The notes beneath the pieces are model-generated. The model did no database searches, was not told where the DNA came from, and worked only from the letters and a program-made list of their open reading frames with translations. Shown here piece after piece: positions 1 to 8,565 of a stretch of DNA of 35,622 nucleotides. A program made the position numbers and the translations under genes. Position 1 is the first letter of the stretch. Each line of letters starts with the position of its first letter. The stretch is from Streptomyces acidicola (GTDB taxonomy: Bacteria; Actinomycetota; Actinomycetes; Streptomycetales; Streptomycetaceae), in contig NZ_VMNX01000082.1 in the NCBI RefSeq assembly GCF_009377235.1, positions 1 through 35,622 of the forward strand, in the 5' to 3' direction.

Positions 1-124
1 GGGTGCGGCCTGCGCCTCCGGCTCGGCATCGACGCCGTCGATCTGATCGCCTCCATCCGCGAGATCGCCTGCATCTGCCGCGACCGCAAGCCTCGGCAGG
101 GGCTGGAGTTCGTCGAGCACTTTG
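1..124 (+). other. Unidentified open reading fragment cut by the window edge
   Basis: Frame 1 is open from the first base to a TGA near 180 and reads like a real protein piece (LGIDAVDLIASIREIA, then RQGLEFVEHF). The frame loses protein-like character around position 125, where transposase sequence begins in another frame. It could be the 3' part of a gene interrupted by the ISAs1 element. I do not recognise the family. Confidence 0.25.
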
Positions 125-1013
125 TACCGGTCCGGGACCCGAACAGGGTGGCGTCGTTCAGTCGGTCTGACCGGCTGTGATGCGCTCGACACGGCGATCG
201 GCTCCTGGCTCGCCCCCGACCGCCCGTCATCCCGTCAGGACCCGGTCACACGGCCCCGCCGTTTCCCTGGCCGCGGACGGCTTGACGATGAGGAGCGCCC
301 GCCGCTCCGACGGCACCCAAGTCCACCTGCACGCCGCGCTGACCGCCACCGGCCTGGTCACTGCCCATCGTGAGGTGGACGGTAACACCAACGAAATCAC
401 CGTATTCCGGCCGATGTTCGCCGGGCTCGACCTGGCCGACACCGTGGTCACCCCCGACGCCCTGCACTCCCAGGTCGCACACGCGAGTTTCCTCGTGGAG
501 GACAAGAAAGCCCGCTACCTCGCCGTGGTCAAGGCGAACCAGCCGCTTTCGCACCAGCGCCTGAAGCGCCTGCCCTGGCGGGACATGCCCCTGCTGGGCA
601 AGACCCGCGCAACCGCGCACGGCCGCGACGAGATCCGTCGAGTCAAGACCGCCACCGTGGCCGACCTCGACTTCCCGCACGCCGCACAGGCAGTACAGAT
701 CGTGCGCCGCCGCACCATCACTGCCGGCACGGTCACCCTCGAGCGCGTATACGCCGTCACCGACCTCACGGCCGAGCGGGCAGGCGCCGCCGAAATCGCG
801 CATCGCATCCGCCCGCACCGGGACATCGAGAACCAACTCCACCACGTACGCGACACTGCTTGGACCGAGGACGCCTCCCGCGTGCGCACCGGCACCGCCC
901 CTCGGGCCATGGCCGGCCTGCGCAACCTCGCCATCGGAGCCCTCCGTCTCGCAGGGCACCGCAGTATCACCGCCTCCCTCCGCCACCACGCGCGCAACGC
1001 CACCCGCCCCTGA
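123..1013 (+). pseudogene. ISAs1-family transposase, 5'-truncated and frameshifted
   Basis: Transposase remnant of the ISAs1 family (DDE type). The piece DALDTAIGSWLAPDRP near 180-230 is in frame 2. The rest is in frame 3 from about 250: RRSDGTQVHLHAAL, the REVDGNTNEI segment, VTPDALHSQ, then RDIENQLHHVRDTAW and the conserved C-terminal run TGTAPRAMAGLRNLAIGALR. The frame change around 235-265 and the missing N-terminal third show that the gene is broken. The ATG at 177 is out of frame for the first conserved block and is unlikely to be a true start. A short palindrome (CAGGGCCCTG, 1060-1069) downstream could belong to the element's end, but I cannot define inverted repeats with confidence. 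Confidence 0.85.
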
Positions 1014-1180
1014 CCACCCTCGCCATCACGTGATCAAACCGGACAGGCCCACCGCCACCCAGGGCCCTGCACGCCGATTCCCGGACGACAAACGTCCTGA
1101 CCAGGCAGCTCGGATGACGTCCAGCGCCATGCGCCGGACTGCGAGGTGGGCTCACATCGCAGATCACACCTCCCAGTTTC

Positions 1181-1227
1181 GAACGCGTTCAACTCTTTGG
1201 TCTAGGCTCGCCCCGAGACCAAGGAGG
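1181..1227 (+). promoter_or_regulatory. Palindrome and hairpin upstream of the epimerase gene
   Basis: A perfect 10-bp palindrome GAACGCGTTC lies at 1181-1190. It is followed by an inverted repeat TTGGTCT (1197-1203) / AGACCAA (1216-1222), whose right arm runs into the strong ribosome-binding site AAGGAGG (1221-1227) of the gene starting at 1236. The palindrome could be an operator. The hairpin could partly mask the Shine-Dalgarno sequence. Both roles are inferred from position only. Confidence 0.4.
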
Positions 1228-1235
1228 GGTAGCCG

Positions 1236-2204
1236 ATGAAGATCGTGATTCCTGGTGGGACCGGACAGGTCGGCGCGGTCCTGAAGCGCGCACTCGACGC
1301 CGCCGGCCACGAGGTCGTGATTCTCACCAGACGTCCCAAGCACGAGCGCGAGGTCCAATGGGACGGTAAGACCCTGGGGCCATGGACGGCGGCGGTCGAC
1401 GGCAGCGATGTCGTGATCAATCTGGCCGGACGCAGTGTCAGTTGCCGATACACGGCGGCCAATCTGCAGGACATGATGGACTCCCGGGTCGACTCCACCC
1501 GGGTCGTGGGCGCCGCGATCGCGGGCGCTGCCCGACCGCCCCGGGTCTGGCTGCAGATGAGCACCGCCACGGTGTATGCGCACCGCTTCGACGCCCCCAA
1601 CGACGAGGCCACCGGCGTGATCGGCGGCACCGAAGCGGACGTACCGAACTACTGGGCGTACAGCGTCGATATCGCCAAGGCCTGGGAGCAGGCTCAGCAG
1701 CAGGCCGAAACGCCGGCCACCCGCAAGGTCGCCCTGCGCTCGGCCATGGTGATGAGTCCGGACCCCGGCGGGGTCTTCGCCGTCCTGCTGGGACTGGCCC
1801 GCCTGGGTCTCGGCGGCCCGGTCGCCGGCGGAGCGCAGTACGTGTCATGGATCCACGAACACGACTTCGTGCGCGCGGTGGAGTTCCTGATGGACCGGGA
1901 GGACATGACCGGGCCGGTGAACCTCGCGGCTCCCCACCCCCTGCCGCAGCGCGCATTCATGCGCACTCTGCGCTCCGCGTGGGGTGTACCGGTAGGTCTC
2001 CCAGCGACCAAGTGGATGGCCGAGGTTGGCGCGTTCGCTCTGCGTTCCGACACCGAACTGCTGCTGAAGAGCCGTCGCGTCGTCCCGAGCCGACTTCCCC
2101 AGGCAGGCTTTGACTTCCAGTACCCCCAGTGGTCGCAGGCCGCCGACGAGCTGGTGGGTCGGGTGCGCAAACAGGTCGGGAGCGGTTCCCCGGCACGCCG
2201 GTGA
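1236..2204 (+). CDS. TIGR01777-family NAD(P)-binding epimerase-like protein (YfcH/SDR39U1 type)
   Basis: A 322-residue extended SDR protein. The N-terminus has the Rossmann dinucleotide motif GGTGQVG (residues 7-13). The middle has INLAGRSV and a Tyr-x3-Lys-like region (WAYSVDIAKAWE). The C-terminus is the DUF1731-type tail (PLPQRAFMRTLRSAWGVPVG, then LKSRRVVPSRLPQAGFDF). The length matches the family. Members bind NADP, but the physiological reaction is generally unknown. The ATG at 1236 has AAGGAGG eight bases upstream. The gene stands alone between two transposase remnants and ends at a hairpin terminator. No frame damage is seen, so it is probably functional. Confidence 0.9.
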   Translation: MKIVIPGGTGQVGAVLKRALDAAGHEVVILTRRPKHEREVQWDGKTLGPWTAAVDGSDVVINLAGRSVSCRYTAANLQDMMDSRVDSTRVVGAAIAGAARPPRVWLQMSTATVYAHRFDAPNDEATGVIGGTEADVPNYWAYSVDIAKAWEQAQQQAETPATRKVALRSAMVMSPDPGGVFAVLLGLARLGLGGPVAGGAQYVSWIHEHDFVRAVEFLMDREDMTGPVNLAAPHPLPQRAFMRTLRSAWGVPVGLPATKWMAEVGAFALRSDTELLLKSRRVVPSRLPQAGFDFQYPQWSQAADELVGRVRKQVGSGSPARR

Positions 2205-2211
2205 ACGATCC

Positions 2212-2236
2212 GGGACGCCGGCCAGTCCGGCGTCCC
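2212..2236 (+). terminator. Intrinsic-type hairpin terminator
   Basis: A perfect 10-bp stem GGGACGCCGG / CCGGCGTCCC with a 5-nt loop starts eight bases after the stop codon at 2204. There is no U-tract, which is common for actinobacterial terminators. It probably ends the epimerase transcript. Confidence 0.7.
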
Positions 2237-2487
2237 CATCGGGCCGTGGCCAGCCTGCACAACTTTACGATCCGCGAGTAACTGCATGGCGCTCGCGAGG
2301 GGGTCCTCGGATCTGAAGGACCAGTGAAAGCTCATGCCGAGGGCTTCGTTCGTTGCATCGAGGACCTTGACCACCTTGGTGGACAGGCGGCGCCAGTCGT
2401 ACTGGCGGTGTGTGGCGCGCGCGTGCCGGGCCATGGCAAGGAGGTGTCGTATGGACTCGTCGACGGTTCCCGACGAGAGCACGGCAG

Positions 2488-2763
2488 CGAGGCGGGCAGG
2501 CCCGTACTTGGGTCGCGCCGCAGCGCCTCCACCAAGTCTGCGATGTCCTCGGTGGTGCGGACCGGACTCGTGGCGGGTCGGGAGGAGTGGTCGAGCAGGC
2601 CGCTCTCGCCGTGAGCGCGCCAGCGGGCGTACCACTTGGCCAGGCAGCGGCGGGAGATCCCGGCTTCCGCCGCGATGTGCGCAACCGAACGCCCGGCGTC
2701 CACACGCTCACATGACCGGCGACGCCCTTCCCGCGTCAGCGGGGCGTTGGGATGGCCCGCCAT
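2488..2763 (-). pseudogene. IS481-family transposase N-terminal remnant fused to unknown sequence
   Basis: The minus strand starts at an ATG at 2763: MAGHPNAPLTREGRRRSCER, then the helix-turn-helix block VAHIAAEAGISRRCLAKWY and a GLLDHSSRPATSP linker. This is the usual N-terminus of Streptomyces IS481 transposases. At EALRRDP (about 2520) the reading shifts frame to PKYGPARLAAVL and the transposase similarity stops near 2488; the DDE catalytic domain is absent. The frame stays open down to about 2240 with protein-like sequence I do not recognise (HLLAMARHARATHRQYDW, VVKVLDATNEALGMSFHW). That stretch may be a fragment of a neighbouring gene joined by deletion. Confidence 0.75.
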
Positions 2764-2806
2764 ATCAGCCCATTCATGTACCAGCTCCGAGCGCCCATCA
2801 GGGGGC

Positions 2807-4909
2807 TTACGAGGCGTGCTGCGACGCCGTGTGGACGGCGATTGTGCACAGTCTCTTGGTGGCACGCGTGAGGGCGACATACAGGTCACGCTCGCCGCTG
2901 GGGCGGGCCGCGATGATCTCCTGCGGGCCGACGACGACGCTCGCGTCGAACTCCAGGCCGCGGGCCTCGGAGGCCGGCACGAGGCGCGCCCACTGTGCGA
3001 CACCTGCGGATGCCATCTCCTTGACCCGGTGGTCCGCGCAGATCACGGCGAGGAGTTCACCCGGGTGTGCTTCGGTCTGTGCCCGGAGTTCCTCGGTCAC
3101 CGTGGTGGCGAGCGTGTGCGGATACGCGGTGAGGCTGCGGGGTGGCTCGCCGTGGCGTATCGATCGGCTTGGCGTCTGACCGGGGGCGATCCGCGCGAGA
3201 AGGTCGTGGGTGGTTGCCAGTATCTCCTGGGTCGTGCGGTATCCGACGGTCAAGGTGTGCAGAGCGAATCGGCTGCCGAGGTGCGGGCCCAGAGCCTGGG
3301 ACCAGTCGTTTGCCGCCGTCGCGGGGCCCGCCTGGGCGAAGTCGCCCACGAGCGTCATGGACTTGGCCGGACACCGGCGCATCACCATCCGCCACTGCAT
3401 GGCGGTGAGCTCCTGGGCCTCGTCAACTACGACGTGCCCGAACGTCCGCTCCGGCGGGCCGTTCACCAGGTCTGCCGCCTCATCCAGCAGCGGTACATCG
3501 GCATCGGTCCACGGTCCGTCGGCAGTACGCATCAGCCGAAAACGTTCGTCATCAGTGAGTGACGGCAGGTACCGGGCCATCGTGCGAACGTCCGCCAGAA
3601 GGGCCCGTACGACCATCTCGGGTGTCAGCCGAGGCCAGAGGGACTCCACCGCACGGTCGGCGTCGATGTCATCCATGAGGCTCGCACGGACGGCGTCCGC
3701 GTCGAACACCTCGGCCGGGTTCGCGGCCGGTGCGTCGTCGAAGCCGAGAGTCCGGAGATCGTCCGCGGCCGCGGCATCGAGATCCAGGCCCGTACTTCCA
3801 GTGATTTCGGCGTCCAAGCGTTCGAGAGCCTCGACGGCCCCGCGCTCCATCGCGTCGGTGACCATGCCGATCAGGCCCTCCTTGAACGCCTCCCGCGCGG
3901 GGTTGTGCGCCAGGCCGCTCGCCACCGCGGCCCGGCGTGCTGCCGCGATGTCCCCGCCCTTCAGACGGACCCGCTCCTGCCCCACACGCACCACGAACCC
4001 GCCGTCCGGTGCCTGCCAGGAACGCACCAGGTCCGCAAGCGCCTCGGCCGACGCCATGTCCCCCTTGAGCTGTGCGACATCAAACGACTCCACGGCTGCG
4101 GGCACTACTCCGGCCAGCTCCGCGCACGTCGCCAGGACCACATCGTTCTCCCCGAGCGAGGGCAGTACACGGGAGACGTAGTCGAGGAACCGCGCGTTCG
4201 GCCCGAGCACCAGCACACCGCGCGCCGCGGCGCCCGGGAACGCGTACAGCACGTACGCCGCCCGGTGCAGCGCGACAACGGTCTTGCCCGTACCGGGGCC
4301 GCCCTGCACCACCGTCACCCCCCGATGCGCGGACCGGACGATCTCGTCCTGCTCTGCCTGCAGCGTCGCCACCGCTGCGCGCATCCGCCCCGTACGCTGG
4401 GCCTCCAGCGCCTCCGTCAACGGACCGTCGCCGACGATATCGCCGACCCCAGGCGCGGATCCGTCCAGCAGTTCGTCGCTCACCGCACGTACTGCACGGT
4501 CCTCGACCCGCAGATGACGCCGCCGCCGTAGCCCCATCGGGTGGACGGCCGTCGCCGCGTAGAAGGACCGCGCCGCTTCCGCCCGCCAGTCGACGAGCAG
4601 CGGCAGGTCCCGGTCGTCCACGTGCAGGCCGAGTCGTCCGATGTGCAGGACAGTTCCGTCCGCGCCATCGATCCGGCCGAACGCCAACCCCTCCTCGGCT
4701 CCCTCCAGCCGGCGTAGCCAACGCGCCAGACGCTCTGCGTCGACTTCGCGCGCATACACCTCCCCCGCGCTGTCGGCCGACGACCTCAGGACGACGGCCA
4801 GCTGGGCCCGTACATCCGCCAAGCGCTCATCGAGCAGCCCGTACATGGCGGCCACGTCGGCCTGCTCCATCTCGACCTGTTCTGCGACACCCTCATTGAA
4901 CTGCGACAA
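2807..4909 (-). CDS. helR: HelR-like RNA polymerase recycling ATPase (HelD/UvrD superfamily 1 helicase fold)
   Basis: A 700-residue P-loop ATPase of the HelD class. Residues 1-70 are charged and helical, like the coiled-coil arm that enters the RNA polymerase secondary channel. Walker A is GGPGTGKT at 203-210. A DEAQE Walker B follows (VVVDEAQELTAMQWRM), with a GYRTT motif and the C-terminal DLYVALTRATKRL motif of superfamily 1 helicases. Length and the opening QADVAAMYGLLDERL segment fit actinobacterial HelR, which removes rifamycins from RNA polymerase and confers tolerance. Start chosen: TTG at 4909 with GAGAGGAG upstream. It is monocistronic, with a palindrome in its promoter region. Distinguishing HelR from other HelD-type paralogs would need a phylogeny. 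Confidence 0.85.
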   Translation of the reverse strand: MSQFNEGVAEQVEMEQADVAAMYGLLDERLADVRAQLAVVLRSSADSAGEVYAREVDAERLARWLRRLEGAEEGLAFGRIDGADGTVLHIGRLGLHVDDRDLPLLVDWRAEAARSFYAATAVHPMGLRRRRHLRVEDRAVRAVSDELLDGSAPGVGDIVGDGPLTEALEAQRTGRMRAAVATLQAEQDEIVRSAHRGVTVVQGGPGTGKTVVALHRAAYVLYAFPGAAARGVLVLGPNARFLDYVSRVLPSLGENDVVLATCAELAGVVPAAVESFDVAQLKGDMASAEALADLVRSWQAPDGGFVVRVGQERVRLKGGDIAAARRAAVASGLAHNPAREAFKEGLIGMVTDAMERGAVEALERLDAEITGSTGLDLDAAAADDLRTLGFDDAPAANPAEVFDADAVRASLMDDIDADRAVESLWPRLTPEMVVRALLADVRTMARYLPSLTDDERFRLMRTADGPWTDADVPLLDEAADLVNGPPERTFGHVVVDEAQELTAMQWRMVMRRCPAKSMTLVGDFAQAGPATAANDWSQALGPHLGSRFALHTLTVGYRTTQEILATTHDLLARIAPGQTPSRSIRHGEPPRSLTAYPHTLATTVTEELRAQTEAHPGELLAVICADHRVKEMASAGVAQWARLVPASEARGLEFDASVVVGPQEIIAARPSGERDLYVALTRATKRLCTIAVHTASQHAS

Positions 4910-4959
4910 CAGCAGCTCCTCTCGACTCGGCCCTCCACTGTGCAGGCTAATTTCTGCAA

Positions 4960-4979
4960 AAGTAAGGCTTGACTTACTT
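4960..4979 (-). promoter_or_regulatory. Inverted repeat in the helR promoter region
   Basis: A perfect 7-bp inverted repeat AAGTAAG / CTTACTT with a 6-nt spacer lies about 50 bases upstream of the TTG start. It is embedded in unusually AT-rich sequence for this window (4950-4980). It could be an operator or overlap the promoter. helR genes elsewhere are controlled through a rifamycin-associated element; I cannot say that this repeat matches that element. Confidence 0.45.
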
Positions 4980-4980
4980 G

Positions 4981-5598
4981 TCCGAGTCGGCCGCCCAGGC
5001 CGGGCTCACCGTCAGGTCTGAGACCGGTGACAACCGCGGGTCCTCGCTCGCCACACAGAGCGACCTTGCCGCACTGTCGGGTATGAAGAGCCGATCGGGC
5101 TCAATTCCAGTCGGCAGAGATCCGGGCTAAAGGACCTCCGGAACATCGCCGCCATCCGACGTGGGTTGGTGCACGGCACGCCTTCGACCAGCATGCTCGG
5201 ACCCCCAGGGCGCCGTTGTGCAGCACGGCGCCCGCACACGCCCCCCGGCGCCCGCGCACAGTGGGGCCCTTCGTCATGCGCTTGGCGTAGTTCTGCTTGC
5301 CGTACTGCTCCGGGGTGGGCACGGTGGACGTGGCGGCTCCGTGGTTACCTCTCACCGACGCCATGCCCTTCCGGAGCCGTGGCTGCTGCTGCTTCCTTCA
5401 AGGGGAGCGGCGGCAGTCGGCGTTGCTCCGTTGGGCGTGCAGCATCGCGTCACTCAGCCTCTGCCGGCTCGCCGCCTGGCACACGTCCCTGCTCCCCAGG
5501 AGGGGTGGGAGGCCGCCGGCCCCGCCGCCCTGGCGCTCACTCGATGACCCGGCCCCCGGCACGTGCGCATGGCATCTGGCCCACGCGGTAGGGGCAGA
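4981..5598. other. Gene-poor stretch
   Basis: No recognisable gene. One minus-strand frame (5364 to 5101) begins with an ATG preceded by GGAAGG and opens with plausible protein (STVPTPEQYGKQNYAKRMTK). It then degenerates into Gly/Arg/Cys-rich sequence typical of shadow frames, so I do not call it as a gene. Confidence 0.3.
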
Positions 5599-5973
5599 TC
5601 AACCCTGCCACGACGCCCCGTCTGGCCACACGACGTACACCGGGAGCCCGGCCTCGCGTGCTTCGAAGACGGTGTGCCCGGTGCCTCCTCCCTTGCCGGA
5701 TGGTGGCTCGCCGTTCCACATCGCGACAAGCCGATCAGCGCGCCGGAGAATGGTTTGGTTGGCGTCTTCGTACGCCGAGCGGTTCGCAGTCTCGTGGTCC
5801 AACACCAGCACCTCCTCGACTGCTTCAACGAGCCGGTCGAAGGCCGCCGCGTGATCGGGCTTGACTTTGTTCTGCCGGTAGTCCTTCGACGGAATCACCA
5901 CGGCCAGACGGCGACCGAGTTCGAGTACGGCCCCGGCGAACAAGGGCTCCGGTCCCTTCGCGATACACGACAC
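5599..5973 (-). pseudogene. SLOG/LOG-like Rossmann protein, N-terminally truncated
   Basis: The 124-residue reading frame resembles the C-terminal two-thirds of small Streptomyces proteins with a SLOG-type (DprA/LOG-like) nucleotide-binding fold. Matching blocks are PLTGVSCIAKG with EPLFAGAVLELGRRL, then VVIPSKDYRQNKVKPDHAAA, a Glu-Thr-Ala-Asn segment, LRRADRLVAMWNGEP, and a Gly-rich turn followed by FEAREAGLPVYVVWPDGA. The similarity continues upstream of the GTG at 5973 to about 5990 and is cut off close to the neighbouring gene's stop at 6025. The N-terminal strand with its first glycine loop is missing. I infer 5' truncation rather than a functional short protein. Confidence 0.6.
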
Positions 5974-6024
5974 ACCTGTCAGAGGCGGTACCTGAGTTGA
6001 TGTCTGGTTCGTCGTTGCAGTTGT

Positions 6025-6423
6025 TCAGTGAGGGCGGCGCTTGGCGAGGCGGCGAACGAGCAGGGGGACGACGGTTCCTGCCAGGAGGGCAGCGAGCGGT
6101 ATGGCGACATTGGCCCAGGGGGCTCGGAGGGGTTTGTAGGTGGCGGTGCCGTCTTTGATCTCGATGTAGCCGCGGGGGCGGGCGCCGGCTCCGCCCCCGC
6201 CTTCGCCGGGGTTGGCGGCTCCGGCTTCGGGGCCCGTGCCCCCGGCGAATCCGAAGCCGATTTCGGCGACCGGAATGACGATGATTCCGTCGCTGGTGAC
6301 GGGTTCGCCGAAAACGGCTGACACCGAGGCCCGGCTACCGAGCTGTTCGGCCAGGCGTTCCATCAGGGCTGCGGCCGTGTCGGCCTGCGGGACGGGCTGG
6401 TCCGGTGTGTCTGAGCTGGTCAT
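6025..6423 (-). CDS. GerW/YtfJ-family sporulation-associated protein
   Basis: A 132-residue protein of the GerW (YtfJ) family. Residues 15-50 contain the conserved helix and strand ALMERLAEQLGSRASVSAVF, then GEPVTSDGIIVIPVAEIGFG. A glycine-rich loop follows (residues 57-85), then the RGYIEIKDGTATYKPL strand. The C-terminus is one hydrophobic segment (VAIPLAALLAGTVVPLLV) ending in basic residues, which suggests a membrane anchor. In Bacillus the homologue affects spore germination; in Streptomyces the role is not established. The ATG at 6423 is preceded by GGAGG. It is separate from the methyltransferase genes upstream. Confidence 0.88.
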   Translation of the reverse strand: MTSSDTPDQPVPQADTAAALMERLAEQLGSRASVSAVFGEPVTSDGIIVIPVAEIGFGFAGGTGPEAGAANPGEGGGGAGARPRGYIEIKDGTATYKPLRAPWANVAIPLAALLAGTVVPLLVRRLAKRRPH

Positions 6424-6514
6424 CGGATACCTCCGCGGTGACGGGTACGCCGGTACCGAGGATATGGGGGGTACCTGGCATCTCGGTGACGTCGCTTGTA
6501 GATGGGTTTGGGAG

Positions 6515-6606
6515 TCACCATGTCTCTTGCCAGGGCAGCATCGGGATGCGCGTGATGAAGGTGCTGGTCATGCCGCGGTTGTCGAAGGTCGAGCTGTACG
6601 CGGCGA
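6515..6606 (-). other. Short unidentified coding remnant
   Basis: In a frame different from the O-methyltransferase, the minus strand reads SSTFDNRGMTSTFITRIPML followed by PWQETW and a TGA at 6515-6517. It looks like a genuine protein C-terminus, but the family is unknown. It abuts the point near 6606 where the O-methyltransferase similarity ends, suggesting a deletion junction. Nothing else was recognised between 6424 and 6515. Confidence 0.25.
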
Positions 6607-7343
6607 GTGGCCCATCACCAGCACGTCGGCGGTCGGCAACTCGTCGGTGGAGAAGTCGCCGGGACAGAACGTGATCCGTTCGGACAGACCGCTCTCGGCG
6701 ACGTAGGACTGAAAGGCCGGGCCGACCGTCGGCAGGTCGAACCCGCCGACGGCGAGATGGGCGTGAGTGCGTGCGAGTTCCACCGGCAGGCGTCCCTGCG
6801 CGGTGCCGATGTCGACCACCGAACGGTGACGGTCCCAGGGGAACGCCTCGGCCAGCGCCCGTGCCGGCCCCGCGCTGATTCCGCTCATGGCAGTGAGGAA
6901 GGTCGTCAGAGTATCCGGATCAGCGTAGTGAACGTCGAAGACGGTCCCCTCGTCCGTGCCGGTCGGTGCGTACTGCGGCCGCCCGGTACGCAGCATGTCG
7001 GTGAAGCCACTCCAGCACTGCCACATCTGGCCGCCCATCAGGTCGAGTAGGCCGCCGACGTAGGTCTCGCGGCCTTCGACCAGAAAAGCTTCGGTCTCCG
7101 GTGTGTTGCCGTACAGGTCGCCCCCCTCGCACTCGAGCATGCCGAGCCCGACCAGCACGTCGAGCAGCGCCTTGGCGCCGCGTCGGTGCAGATTCACGTC
7201 CTTGGTCAGCTGCTCTCGCTGGTCTTCGGCCCGGTGCTCAGCGCAGTGAACACCCTGAGCTCGTTGGCACTCATCAGCGTCCTGGCGGCCCAGTAGCCGC
7301 CGGCGAGTTGGACTATGTTCTGAGGAGTCAGCTCGTCAGGCAT
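6568..7343 (-). pseudogene. O-methyltransferase (PF00891 type), frameshifted and C-terminally truncated
   Basis: The true start is the ATG at 7343: MPDELTPQNIVQLAGGYWAA, then a TLMSANELRVFTALS dimerisation helix. At about 7205 a two-base AG excess shifts the frame; the sequence resumes as QLTKDVNLHRRGAKALLDVL. The SAM domain is present: VVDIGTAQGRLPVELA (glycine motif), GGFDLPTVGPAF, FCPGDFSTDELPTADVLVMG. The frame then runs into unrelated residues, and the catalytic His and the last 80-100 residues of the family are missing. Its ATG overlaps the stop of the preceding 68-aa gene, so it was translationally coupled. It was probably part of a natural-product tailoring operon and is now likely non-functional. 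Confidence 0.75.
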
Positions 7344-7542
7344 GACAGTTGCCTTTCAGCAGGTCGGCCAGGTGCGCGGCTCGGGAGCCGGGAACACGGA
7401 GGGTGACGAGTTCGCGCGGTCCCGAGGCGTACATCCGGGTGAGGAAGGGATGCTCCTCGGGCGCGTAGATCTGCCTGGCAGCGGGGTCGGTGAACCACCG
7501 GTATCCCGTGCTCATGTCTGGCCGGTTGTCCGGACTTGCCAC
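7336..7542 (-). CDS. Small hypothetical protein in the methyltransferase operon
   Basis: A 68-residue protein starting at a GTG (7542), four bases after the upstream methyltransferase stop and overlapping the next gene's ATG at 7343. The sequence (GYRWFTDPAARQIYAPEEHP, then LTLR-like strands and a helix AAHLADLLKG) has no signal peptide or membrane segment. Tight spacing on both sides supports real translation and coupling. I do not recognise the family. It could be an accessory subunit or the remnant of a larger enzyme. Confidence 0.5.
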   Translation of the reverse strand: MASPDNRPDMSTGYRWFTDPAARQIYAPEEHPFLTRMYASGPRELVTLRVPGSRAAHLADLLKGNCHA

Positions 7543-7546
7543 GCGT

Positions 7547-8278
7547 TCAGTTCCGAGTTGCGCGGAATGCGATCATCAAGGGATTGTCAATCGCGCCCTG
7601 CCAGAACCCTGTTGCGAACGCGTCGATCCCGTCCTGACTGATCTCGATCGGAATCCATTCGATGGACAGTCCGGCAGCGGCGGCAGCACGCTCGTAGCAT
7701 TTCTTGTCGAGCATGAAGGTTTCGAACGTGATGTCTCCGCCGGACGGGTGGAGTGTGCATGACCACTTCCGACCGCCCTCGACCGCTTCCAGGAACTTCA
7801 GCGACACTCCGTACTTTCGCGAGTCGAGCCCGTCGCGATACGAACTGTCCATTGTGACGCCGATGATGAATCCGTCGTCGGTCAGGTTCTCGGTGATGCG
7901 TTCAAACATGGTTCGCAGGTCATACTCGTTCGATGCGTAGTTGAACAGCCAGATCGCGATCGACATGTCGAACTTTCCCAACAACGGGAGCCGCAGAGCG
8001 TCATGCACCTGATATTCGATCCCGTACTGGTCTTGCTCCGCCATGCCGCGGGCCACGGAAATCATTTCGGTGGAGACGTCCACGCCGACTACCTGTCTGG
8101 CGCCGAGCCGCATGCACTCGCGTGCGTAGAATCCAGTGCCGCAGGGAATATCCAGCACATTTCGCGCACGCACATCCGCGAGGAGGCGGCCCAGTGTGTG
8201 CCGCTCGCCGTACCGCACGATGGGAAGGAGCTTGACCGGTTCGTAGGACGCTCCGATCTGGTCGTACAGCGCACTCAT
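7547..8278 (-). CDS. Class I SAM-dependent methyltransferase
   Basis: A cytoplasmic methyltransferase of about 243 residues. Motif I is VLDIPCGTGFYARECMRLGA (residues 40-60). The acidic motif II is VVGVDVSTEMISVAR, the motif post-I region is YQVHDALRLPLLGKFDMSIA, and WLFNYASNEYDLRTMFERI follows. The glycine motif has Pro-Cys in place of the commoner Gly. The substrate is unknown; the operon context of two methyltransferases suggests small-molecule tailoring. The ATG at 8278 is preceded by GAGGAG at good spacing; the GTG directly before it would also be in frame but is too close to the ribosome-binding site. Codon use is slightly less GC-rich than its neighbours, which may indicate separate ancestry. 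Confidence 0.85.
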   Translation of the reverse strand: MSALYDQIGASYEPVKLLPIVRYGERHTLGRLLADVRARNVLDIPCGTGFYARECMRLGARQVVGVDVSTEMISVARGMAEQDQYGIEYQVHDALRLPLLGKFDMSIAIWLFNYASNEYDLRTMFERITENLTDDGFIIGVTMDSSYRDGLDSRKYGVSLKFLEAVEGGRKWSCTLHPSGGDITFETFMLDKKCYERAAAAAGLSIEWIPIEISQDGIDAFATGFWQGAIDNPLMIAFRATRN

Positions 8279-8281
8279 CAC

Positions 8282-8565
8282 GACTCCTCGATCACTTGAC
8301 GGAAACTCCTTTTGCCCGCAGGGCTTAGCGGGGGCGAGGACAGCACGTCGAGCAACGTCTACCCGTCAGGCGGCCTCAATTCCGTCACGGTGTGTGGGAC
8401 GGTCCTGCCCGAGTCTCCTTGTGACCTTCCTGGCGAGCAACAACGGTCCTACGGCACCAACGGTTCAATCGAGGGCCGGGTTCTTGCGGTCGGCCGCGGC
8501 CTGCACCGAGCAGACCCCCGGGCCCGGGCCCGGCCGTCCTCTTGAGCCCGAGCCGGCGCACGGGG
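8282..8565. other. Intergenic region between SnoaL-like and methyltransferase genes
   Basis: No gene recognised. The segment 8515-8540 contains overlapping GGGCCC palindromes (ccgggcccgggcccggcc) that could form a hairpin and end the SnoaL-like gene transcript. The rest must hold the promoter of the methyltransferase operon, but no clear -35/-10 pair is visible. Confidence 0.3.

Noticed and set aside
5101..5364. Possible 87-residue minus-strand gene
   Set aside because: Plausible first 25 residues and a GGAAGG site, but the remainder is shadow-like and no family is recognised. Conservation data would be needed.
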